Source of the DNA: Dunaliella salina
Taxonomy: Eukaryota > Chlorophyta > Chlorophyceae > Chlamydomonadales > Dunaliellaceae
Assembly (NCBI GenBank): GCA_002284615.2
Contig: MU069455.1
Location: forward strand, 621,884-635,446
Direction of reading: 5' to 3'
DNA length: 13,563 bases
Position 1 is the first letter of the stretch, and each line of letters begins with the position of its first letter. The position numbers were made by a program, and so were the translations under genes. Below are positions 1 to 11,100 of the stretch, one piece after another. Below the pieces are notes generated by a model. It was not told the origin of the DNA. It saw only the letters and a program-made list of their open reading frames with translations, and searched no databases.

Positions 1-65
<65 letters not shown>

Positions 66-70
66 CGCGC
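1..70. repeat. (GT)28 microsatellite followed by a (GC)7 run
   Basis: Uninterrupted GT from 1 to 56 is followed by alternating GC to 70. It is alternating purine-pyrimidine throughout and so could adopt Z-DNA. The tract reaches the window edge, so its full length is unknown. Confidence 0.97.
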
Positions 71-354
71 ACGTGTTGCACATACAATGTATGCACGCGT
101 CTAAATGGATGTGTGCATCTCTAGTGAATATACCATGTGCGGACCGGGAAAATGTGTATACAATGTGGCTCTGCAGAAACGATGAGAGCACAGAGAGGCA
201 AGGCAGCAGATATAGGGCTGCAAAAGGGGACCACCAGGTCCCAGTTCTCGAACAATTTCGCGTGTGCAAGGACTGTAATGTGACAGTTGCGCATTTGGAC
301 TGGCGCCCACTAACGCGCCCAAAATCTTGTCCTTAGGTGATGCATGCACTCGCC
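71..354. other. Unassigned stretch after the RAP gene
   Basis: Apart from weak minus-strand open frames I see no supported gene here. It could hold the gene's 3' end or a further intron. No TGTAA polyadenylation signal, the chlorophyte type, is evident on the minus strand. Confidence 0.4.
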
Positions 355-463
355 TCAGCAGACCCTCACAATCAAACATCTCGGGTCCCAAGCAAAACCC
401 TGACACGGCAGCGCACAGGTGCTGTGCAAAGAGTTGAGGTTCGTGCCCAAGCAGGCGCGCGTG
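355..463 (-). CDS. Exon K (doubtful): possible C-terminal end of the RAP domain
   Basis: A possible acceptor ACTTGGTCAG|CACG at 464/463 gives the right phase after exon J. It would continue VN-S-TRACLGTNLNSLHS, which loosely fits the 'N-x-TR-x-x-LG-x-T' stretch that follows the RAP core. The frame stays open for 35 codons to a TGA at 355-357. Against it, the usual 'G-W-x-V-x-x-V-P-x-x-x-W' ending of RAP domains is not clear. There are also donor-like sequences on the minus strand (GTAAGT and GTGAGT near 487-500, GTGAGG near 372-377). The real last exon may therefore lie elsewhere in 71-640 or beyond the window. Confidence 0.35.
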
Positions 464-920
464 CTGACCAAGTTGATGGCGCTCTTTACTCACCTAAACT
501 TACCACTTGGCACGCTCAAGCACAAACACAAACACATTCTGCTCTTTTTTTTTTTTTTTTTAAATGATGCATCAACATACATGTCAACCCAAAATGTTTG
601 AGCGCCAACCCACACCCACAACCACGCCCCCCTTTACCTACCCTTCACACACCTGTTGACCATGTAGTGGAAGGGCCCGTCGACCTCAATGGCCACAGCC
701 TTGTCCTTGTACCTAGCCACGATGTCAATGCTGGGTAGCAACAGAAATGATGGATAGCATTGACAAGGTGTGCTATGCAGATCACCGAAATGATTCACAG
801 CAAATTGAAATGGTGTGCTGTGCAGATCAGGGCACATCCAGCCCTGCAGAACATTCCACACAAAGATTGCACCATGGGTTCCTGGCCTTCAGACAATATG
901 ACACTCTTGTTTTTTGTTGT

Positions 921-962
<42 letters not shown>

Positions 963-3900
963 CACGCGCGCGAGTGATATACCTTGGTAGAAAAACTTGT
1001 AGACAAAGCTGTGCTCTGCAGTGATGATTATATATACTGGGCATGTCCAGCTTCCTTGGCCTAAGGTTACAAGGTTACAAGACAAGGAGGCCTCCAGTCA
1101 AAATGACTGACTGCTAGCCTTGTTCCCTGACCTGAACAAACATTTTGACCCATGCAGGGATGCGCATGCTGGCATGCACGGCTGACCTTGCCGGAACATG
1201 TTACCCTCTCTACTTGTGGCTGACCTTACCTGAACATGTTATCCTCTGTAAGGGCCTCATCCTGTATGTCAGACACGCCAGGGACTTGGGCCAGCTCGTC
1301 CTTGACCTAAGCAAAAGAAGATGATGCATGCAGGCCATGAAGCCAAGAGACCCCTGCCCCTCCTTGTGTGAAGTGTGGAAGCTTGTGCTGTTGCAGGAGG
1401 CGAAGGAAACATATGCTGGAAAATAAAAAACCAATCAGGAGGCAGCACAAAGCAGGATTGATCTGCTAGTCAGAGGCGCATGCAGGCAAAGGCAGCCCTT
1501 CTGAGCTCAGTGCTCATCTTGATGATAACCTGAAAAGCTCCCAGTGAGCTCAGTGCTCATTTGTACAAAAACTCAATAGCATTCTCCTGAGTGATCTTAG
1601 TGCTCACCTTGATCAAAGCCTCAACAAACATTCTTTTGAGTGAGCCCAGTGCTCATTTGTACGATAACTCAATAGCAGTCTCCTGAGCGAGCTTAGTGCT
1701 CACCTTGATCAAAGCCTCAACAAACATTCTTTTGAGTGAGCCCAGTGCTCATGTCCATGAAAACCCCAAAAGCAGTCTCCTGAGTGAGCACAGTGCTGAC
1801 CCTGACAAAAACCTCAAGAGCATACACTCAAGCGCCAGGCATGCATACTTGCCGACCTCCTCCGAGATTCTAGGGTGTGCATGCGAATCGTGGCAAGGCA
1901 ATGCATTGGCCTCACCATGCTCTGCGTGTAGCTCATCTTCGGGTCCTCAATCTTGCTGATGTAGTAGGAGAAGGAACTGTGAGCATCGCCAGGGTGACAA
2001 GGTGACTGAAACTGGCCAGCTTGTATGATTTGTACCAAGCCTTTTTTTTTGTTTTTGTTGAACAAAAATTTCAATCCTGAGGGAAATCCTCCTTTCTGAG
2101 ACCCTCAAGCCAAGCCAGCTGCGAGGCCGCGAGGCTGCAGGCCAAAGTAGGTTGATAAGTTTCTCACTGATGATGCTTCCCTATTTTGTGCCTTTGCGCT
2201 TCAGGTACCTTATAACAAGCACAATTGAAAGTCTGTCATCATCTTATATGCTTGCCATGCGGTCCAGGCAAGCAAAACAGTTTCAACATCCATGCAACTC
2301 CATGTGCTCAAGTTCTGAAATGCTCAGAAAAGGTTTGGTCATTCGTGATTCACAAATTTTGAAACGCAAAACAGGCCTGAAACTCATGAGCTGTGAAATC
2401 TGCTCTTGGAGTCTGTTATTATACTAAAGTTGTTGGCTGGGATTTTTGGCAGGCCCTTGTTACACCTGGTGACACACCGTGCGCGCCTACAGTGAACCAA
2501 TGTGACACAATCCCACTCAGCACCCTTCTCTTTTGGTGCGGTTAAATGTTGGGTGGGGGGATGGTTGAGGCCCCCCTACACCTGGGACACCCCTCCCTGA
2601 AAGGCTATTGCCACCTCGTCTACCATGATAAGGGAGACGGTGGGAGACAACCTTTTTTGGCGCCGACAGGATTTGAACTGGGGACCCATGGGTTACCTAG
2701 TTCACTGACTAGTAGTCCATGTGCTTTATGAGTGCAATTCTTAAACCCCCCGGTCCCCAGTTCGACTCCTGATGCACGCAAGAGTTCCTGCTTACCCAGA
2801 CCCTTCCTCAGGGAGCGCATCCCCTCTTTCAATACGAGCCACAGCATCCAGAATCCCGGATTTCAAAATGATCGTATTAATAATACGAAGGAAAAAAAGT
2901 CCTGATCTATACTAGTGGTGGTGTTAGCGCATGCTGCTCCAACACATGGGACAGCGAATTGATCAGCAGTGATAGCACAGAAAGACCATTTCTGCAGTCT
3001 ACCATTGCCAGCTTGTCAGTGGGCTTGTGCGACAGTTCATTGAGGCAGCAAAGAGCAAAACGAGAGCCAACCATGCAAGCACTTACCAAACTAGTCCTTT
3101 GCCCTTTACCGCACCAGCACCATGCAACAAGCTTTCGACAACCAGCAATAGGGGCATGCCTGCCAAGCAATTCTACCGCCACTTGTATATTGCGCAACAC
3201 AGGTACAAAAGTTGGAAGCAAGCTAACAGAACCAAGATCAGGCTGAATTGAACCGTACCAGCAATGCTGAACAAGCTCGCAACGGCCAGCAAAGTAGGCT
3301 ACACACCTGTTGATTAGCTTTGCCAGCTGCGGCGATGGATTATCTAAACAGGCCCTGTCCTCGGGATCCCAATGTCTGAAGGTCCGAATGTGCAGGACTG
3401 TCTGCAGGGCAACAGACCCATCATCCATTACGTGACGGAAACGAGCATGCAGAGGCAGTGAAAGACGCAGGTGAGCTGCTAGTGGCAAGACTGTCTGCAG
3501 GCGCAACGAGCAGCACGGGCATTCAGAACACCTTTACACCAGGGCACAACAAGCAGCAGCGGTACTCATAGCAAATTCACACCAAAGGCATCCAGAGCAC
3601 CTTTACACCAGGGCACAACAAGCAGAGCAAATTCACGCCAGAGGCATTCAGAGCACCTTTACACCAGGGCACAACAAGCAGCAGAGGCATCCAGAGCAGT
3701 CTCACATCAGAGGCATTCAGACCAACTTACACCAGGGCACAACAAGCAGAAGCAGCGTGCCGAGCAAATTCACGACCAGAGGCATCCAGAGGAACTTGAC
3801 ACCAGATGCATTCGGAGCAATTTACACCAGGGCACAAGAAGCAGCAGGAGTAAGAAGAGCAAATTCACACCAGCGCACACATGCACACTCAAGGGACAGA

Positions 3901-5058
3901 TGCAAGTCAACAACTGCATCAGGCGTTCTTGATCAGTATGCCAGGGCACTTGAGCAACTCTTGTATCACCTGAAACACTTGAAAGAGGAGGCACACTATT
4001 TCCTGGCAGCCTGATCCCAGAGAGCATGCCAAGACACACAGCCAGGTTGGAACAGCCAACATCGGTCAAAAGGCAGGACTCAAAGCCAGGCCACAAAGCC
4101 AGGTCAGAACAGCCAACACCGCTCAAAAGGCAGGGCTCAAAGCCAGGTCATGAAGCCAATTAGGTCACAAGGCCAAATCGGAAAGAGTGTACAGCATTTC
4201 GATAAGGAAGCTGAGGAGCCATCGATACCAAAATGGGACAAGTTCACCTTTCCTGTGTGCAACAAAACAGGAACATGCACGGAGACCTTAAATGGACGCA
4301 CGGAAGCGCACCTGTGCTACCATTCCAAAATAGGAAGGGTTCAGGCGGTTGAGCCTCTCCGACAAGACCTGCAGGGTTTGGGGGGGTATGAGCGAGACAA
4401 GTCAAAGGATCCTGCTCTCAAGCTCTCTTTGTCACAGCAAGAGCAAAAAGAGGCTGTGAGGCTTGTAGAAGCTTTCATACTCAGCAACCAAAGCAGTTGC
4501 TCAAACATGAAATCAGCTCTTCCAGCATGACTTGCGGAAAATCTTGTTCTTGTTTATGAGCTTTCCTTCAATACAAGACAGTACAGGCACACACATTTCA
4601 GAGTGCACACGCCACAAACTGCAGCGCAAATGGAACACTCATGCACGCCCCAGATGCTGCAAACACCAGCAAAGAAAAGAAAAGTCTGCGCAAGTCAGAG
4701 GCTGCGTGCATTAAGGACACCATCAAGGACAAATGGGGCATGTTCTTTCTCATCAGCAGCAAGCTTACCAGCAATACTTGGTGCACCAGCTCCGGCAGCT
4801 CAATATCCATGAGGACTGACCCCCACATGACCTGCACACACATTCACACATGTTCACGTCACTCGCACATCACTTGCACATCATTTCCATGCATGCAAAT
4901 TTTATCCTGCAAGCACTGGACTACACATGGCCTGCACACAGATCCATACATGCACACATCACTCGCACACCACTTGCACATGATTTCCATGCATGCAAAC
5001 TTGAGCTTACAAGCATTGGACCCCACATGACCTGCGCACACATCTGTACATGCACACA

Positions 5059-5136
<78 letters not shown>

Positions 5137-8100
5137 CATTTCCATGCATGTAAATGTGAGCATACAAACACTGGACCCCACATGACCATCACAACATTTA
5201 TTCACGCACACATCACTCGCACACATCACTCACACATCGCTTGCGCATCATTTCCATGCATGCAAACATAAGCATACGAGTACTGAATTCCACATGACCT
5301 GCACACACATTTATGCTTGCACACATCACTTTACATCGTTTCAATGCATGCAAATGTGAGCATACAAGCACTGGAATTTCCCACATAATCTGCACAAACA
5401 TTTATGCATGCACAAATCATGCACACATCGCTTGCACATCATTTCATGCATGCAAGCTTGAGCATACAAGCACTGGACCCCACAAAACCTGCAGGATCAT
5501 GGGGTTTAATACACACGTTGGTTCTTGCCATCAGTGTTCCACAATCAAGCTCGACTGAATTGCAGTCTTGGAAGCTCCAGTGACTAAGGGGGAGATGCGC
5601 AAATAGCGTCTCCAAGCCTTCTGAGGTCTTCTCCCGCATCTGTATGTGTGCTTGTCCCATAGTTCTGGAAATATGCACAAACAAGGGGACACAGATAGTT
5701 CATGGCTATTTATTGGAAGACCTGGCACTCGTATTGAAGCATCCAAGGGCCTGCCCCATGTATTCCATTTGAGGGCACACTGCAAGCTTTGGGCACTCAT
5801 GCAGGCAATATCTCCCTCCGCACGCTTGGCACGAGTTCACTCACAATGCGGCAAGTTCACACACAAATGCGGCAAGCTCACTCACAAATGCGGCAATTCT
5901 GCTCACAAATGCGACACCCCCCTCCACTACATTGCGCACTTTGCGCAAGTTCATTCGCAAATGCGGCAATTTTGCTCACAAATGCGGCACCCCCCTTAAC
6001 TACATCGCGCACTTTGCGCAAGCTCACTCACAGATGCAGCAATTTTGCTCACAAATGCGGCACCCCCCTCCAGTACATCGCGCACTTTGCGCAAGTTCAC
6101 TCACAAATGTGGCAATTTTGCTCACAAATGCGACACCCCCCTCCACTACATCGCGCACTTCGCGCAAGTTCACTCACAAATGCGACAACCCCCCCCTCCA
6201 CTACATCACGCGCTTTGCGCAAGTCCACTCACATAAGCCACATCAAGGTCCACGGCTGGGCGGGATTTGAGCAGCTCCAAAGTGTGGTGGACCATGGCTT
6301 GTGCAAGCTCTGGGCGTGGGACATTCATCTTGAACAGGCACCACATGATGGAGGACATCTGCAGATGGGGATGCGGGTTAGGGGCAGGGGTGGGAGGGAT
6401 AAGTGCATTAGATTTTCAAGGAGTCTTGAGGCTATATGTTAGAAAACAGGTTACCATGCAGAAACTAAGTCACCTCGCATAAACATCGTTTCTTGCCCTG
6501 CGTATTGACTGCGTGCACGGAAAACAATTATTATTGTGCAGGGTGCGCAGTTGTGTAAAATTGACATTTCGGGCAGCGAGAAGGTATAGGTGAGTGGTCA
6601 AGCATGCCATTCCGCGGTCGTGTAAAACAACTAATTTTGGGCTGCGCTTTTGATGCGTTTATTGCAAAACTAGTTATTTTTTGGAGTTGCGTGATGAGCA
6701 CATTCCTGCACGGTACTCTTATCTTTTTGATTGTTGGGGAGGAGGGGTGAAGCAGTCGTGGCTTCTGAGTGAGCCTGAAAGAGTGTGATTGGCCTGAGAG
6801 GAAGTGATGACCACCTGCAAACAAAGGGGACGAAAATTGAGAGGCACCACACTTTTCACACACCACTTCCGTGAGCATAGGTTAGGAGGAGGAGGGAGGG
6901 AGTTCAGAATTTGAGGGCAGAGTAAACATGTAGAATGGGTTCGCAGGATGGCACATGCAAGAAAGAGAAGGTGAATGAAAGGGATAGTATGGGCTTTGTG
7001 TAGAAACATGAAAATCGAAGTGCAGCAAATGATTGACGTTACTCTTGTTTGGGCGATTCAAGACAGGAGAGGAGTGGGCAGTGCGCAAAAACACATCAAC
7101 CAAGGTGATGTGAGTGAGTGGAGGGTGCCAGGGTTGCCTAGTTTGAGAACTTTGAAGTATTTGAGAATTCGAACTTTATCAAACCGTTCGCGAATTTAAT
7201 TTGTCAAACCCCCGAACTAGGCAACCCTGGAGGGTGCTCCTGTTTGGCCTACTTGATTTTCAAGTAGTCATCACAAGGACCACTCCATGTCATGCATCAT
7301 CAACTTCCTGAAGCGTGCCTATCCAACACAAGAGCGGCACACCGAACCAAAAAAAATGGTATGCATTTCGTCCTGAACAAGTGTGTGAATGTTCACGCAC
7401 AAGAAAATTCCCTTGGCTGCCATGGACGTTTGTTTCATACACATTTCCCCTCCGCATCCAGTGCTGCTGCCACCCACTAAGCAGGCAGGGCAGTGCAAGC
7501 GCCCCCCCCAGCGTTCTGACCCTCAGTCCATGTCCCAGAGACCGTGTGGGAATGGACACGACCTTTAGATCAGCCCCCCAATCCCTGTGTGATATCCTGC
7601 CTATTGCCAGCCAGGCCACCTCTGCCAGCTTTGAGCACACCACCTGAAAGCTAGATAATAAACAATTTTCTAGCGCTGAGCTGGTCCCATTTGGTGAAGT
7701 ATGCTGCGCGCAAGGCCTGCACGCACATATGAGCATTCAGCCTGCAAAACTCACCCCTTGTGAGCTCTAACCCTCCAGCTGCACCCCCAAGCCTGCAGGT
7801 GGAACTTAGGATGGGCCCTGAGTGCGCAGGTGGCCACCTGCTGCGAGCTATCGGGGGGCCGTTTTGGGGGGCACTCAAAAAGCGGTCGAGAGGATGGATG
7901 ACGATAGGGAACGGCTTTTTAATAAATGAAATTTTGATGCTTCAGCAGAGTGCTGGGCTGAGGTCTGGATTCAAATTTTTATTTCGTTAAAATTTCTGCT
8001 GACAGCCACAGATGCGAGGGTGCAACTTCAATGTTTGCCTGGCGCCTGCCTGGAGCAAATTCACGAAGTCCGGCTCTATTAGTCTGCGAGAATTATTGTC

Positions 8101-11100
8101 AAAACCAAATTGACTCCCTTGCATGTGTATCGCCAAGCAGAAACTTAAGAGAAATTAGCTCCATTCATTTTGCGGAGCCCAGCAGCTCCTCTCTGGTGCC
8201 CAGCATGGCAGCCCGCGGCATCAATGTTGGTGCTGACCGCCCCAGCATCGGCCAGGACAAACAGCGGGCGCGGAGGCGGCCTATCGGGGCTTGCCTAGAC
8301 CTCCCTGATTATGCGCGTGCCTGTCCGTGCGATGAAAATCCGACCAGCATCAGGGGCTTTTCTGACAACCCCAAATCACTTGCAATATTACCAGAAGGCT
8401 TCTCAAACAGTCGCTGCAGCAGTTTGGGCCTGAACAGGGTCCCCCTCAAAAACGGCCTTTACCAGGGGTGACGGGAAAGTGCAGGCATCTAGCACACCTT
8501 ACGCTTCAGAATTACAAAAAAAATTAATAGAGAAACATTCACAAACCCAAAACACTCACTGGTGTGCCCAAATGAAAGAAATCCCTGTTTTTGATGCACA
8601 TAGCTCCCCCTGAGCCACACCCAGGTGTCCCCCACACTTCCCCAACATACCAGACTAGCCCTTTCCCTCAAACAAGCAATCCCTCGTACTCAGGAGTGGG
8701 TAAAATATGTCCGGCAGTATATCATCCATTTTGGGCGTAGGAAGGGGGGGCCGACTTTAGAACAGACTGAAAGAAGGCGGGGGAAATGCTTGCATTGGCC
8801 TGTATGCCTGATGGGTGGCAGCAGCATTGGATGCAGGGGGGGGGGAGCTGAAGAACTGCTTTCAAACAAGGATGGGCTTCGGCGTAGGTTGAGGCCACCG
8901 TATGCTTCAGCTGCCCCCGTGTGCCAGAGCCTTTGCATCCAGTGCGCATATGTTTGCGTGTGTTGCACATGTGCTTTCCAAACAGCACCCAAGCTGAAAG
9001 TATTGATAATTCATCTTCCTGTTATGGGAAAACAAAACGAGCTTGGGAATGCTGATGCATCAAACTTACCGACAGAGGTCAACACAGAAAGTGTCATAAG
9101 TCTGCCCTCACCTGTGGGATGGTAAGGCGGGAGTGCAAATGCTGGGCCCGCGTGTACACCTCATCCAGCAGGGGCTTGTCGTACCAGGCCAACATGCACA
9201 TTGCGGACGCCAGGGTACCCACCTGGAAAAGCCAAGAAATGACAGTTGTGCACCAAGCATTACGACTCGTCTAGCAGAAAAGCCAACAAATGTCAGTCGT
9301 GCACTGAGCATTAGGACTCGTCTAGCAGGGGCTTGTCGTACTAGGTTAGCATGCACTCCGGGGTGCCTGGGTGCCATCTGGAAAAGCCAGCAACAAATGA
9401 CAGTCGAGCAGTGAGCATCTTCATCGTGACTCATCCAGCAGGGGCTTGTTGTAATAGGCCAGCGTGAATGCTGATGATGCCGGAGTGCCACCTGGAAAAG
9501 GCAGCAAATGGCAGTCGAGCAGTGAGCATTTTCATCATGACTCATCCAGCAGGGCCTTGTCGTACCAGGCCAGCATGCACTCCGGGGATACCAGGGTGCC
9601 ATCTGGAAAAGCCAGCAGCAAATGGCAGTCGAGCAGTGAGCATCTTCATCATGGCTCATCCAGCAGGGGCTTGTCGTACCAGGCCAGCATGAATGCTGAC
9701 GATGCCGGAGTGCCACCTGGAAAAGGCAGCAAATGGCAGTCGAGCAATGAGCATTTTCATCATGACTCATCCAGCAGGGCCTTGTCGCACCAGGCCAGCA
9801 TGAATGCTGATGATGCCAGGCCCACCTGGGAGGGCCGACAAATGGCAGTCGAGCACCTTTGACAGGGCGGGCAAGTGCAAAAGCCAGGCCACAACCAGGA
9901 GCAAGGCCAAACAAAGGGCACAACACGAGGATACACAGTTTGGTTCTGAGGGCTGTGAGTTCACACGACTCCCTGCACCAGCCTCCAAGGCAAGGTTCTG
10001 GTGCAGGCACGCAGCAGGAGGAGCCTTTTTTTTTTTGGTGGGCCAGCCCCTATTCACCAGCCACGCAAGAGGAGGAGGCTCAGGCATCCTGATGCTCCAC
10101 AGCTTACTAGCCTGAACGTTAGCCCCTATTAAGCAGCCTCTGTTTACCAGCCATGCAGGAGGAGGAGCATGGCTGCAGGGATTCTGTTGTTCCATCATTT
10201 AATTTACCAGCCTTTTGGGGGATCCACTATTTACCGGCCTCCATTCCCCAGCCACGCAGGAGGAGTGGCTGCCGCATGGATCCTGTTGCTCCACAATTTA
10301 TTGGCCTGCATGTTCCACTATTTGCCTGCCTCTATTCAACAATCACGCAGGAGGAGGAGCATGGCGGCAGGGAGCCCAATGCTCCACAGTTCACCAAATT
10401 TGAATGTTCCACTTTTTACCTGCCTCTATTAGGCAGCCACGCAGGAGGAGGAGGAGCATGGCTGCAGGGGTCCTGATGCTCCTCTGGTGGGGCTCGCTCA
10501 CTCTCAGTTTCAGTGCCGACTGTCGGGTCTCTCCTACGTGCCCAATGGCTGACGCCCAGTGTAGACTTTTATTTTCTTTGCCTCCAGTTTACCAGCCCAA
10601 GGCAACGTCCTCTGGTTTCCAGGCCCGACATCCTCAACGGCACCTCTACATCTTCTGACAGCAAGCAAGCATCAATGTGAGTTTGCCACCTGCTGGGAGT
10701 CTTTTCAAGCACAGCTGCCCTGTAACACAGCACAGCTGCCCTGTAACACAGCCTTGCTGCCTGTAACACAGCACAGCTGCCCTGTAACACAGCACAGCTG
10801 CCCTGTAACACAGCACAGCTGTCCTGTAACACAGCATAGCTGCCCTGTAACATGAGGCCTTGCCCCATTCGAACATGGGTGAATAGAAAGCAAGGCCTCT
10901 TGTGACAGGCCTGCCCTGTAACATAGCCTAGCTGCCCTGTAACACAGCATAGCTCCCCTGTAACAAAGCACAGCTGCCCTGTAACATGAGGCCTTGCCTT
11001 ATTCCATCAAACAACCGAAAACCTGAGGCCTTGACCTATTCCATCAAACAATCGAACATACCTGTACAGGATCTGTATAAAACTAGTACTCCTTGTCTGA

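Noticed and set aside
2620..2847. 75-codon minus-strand frame over the tRNA-like region
   Set aside because: It overlaps the inverted repeat and lacks splice sites in phase with exons F or G.
4150..4530. 126-codon plus-strand open frame
   Set aside because: It starts in a tandem repeat inside an intron of the minus-strand gene, and I see no motif, signal or upstream exon to support it.
4859..5271. Open frames of His/Thr and Val/Cys alternation
   Set aside because: They are translations of the (CA)n microsatellite and the surrounding array.
5439..5684. Possible extra minus-strand exon beginning after ATATTTCCAG
   Set aside because: The open frame needs a split codon from the previous exon, but exon D ends in phase 0. 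In the phase that fits, a stop follows after about 26 codons, and no good donor is present.
8031..8471. 146-codon plus-strand open frame in intron C-D
   Set aside because: Its composition is not unlike coding, but there is no recognisable domain, no splice partner and no repeat. It could be a transposon relic, and a protein search would be needed to keep it.
9108..10010. 300-codon open frame on the minus strand, the longest in the window, with a Cys/Trp/His-rich repeat
   Set aside because: It runs through tandem copies of the exon C acceptor and reads exon C in the wrong frame. The frame supported by splice sites and homology (TLASAMCMLAWYD) is a different one.
10569..10971. Minus-strand frames with a repeated 7-residue unit GQLCCVT in several frames
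   Set aside because: They are explained by the 21-bp array, which leaves more than one frame open. There is no splice or homology support.
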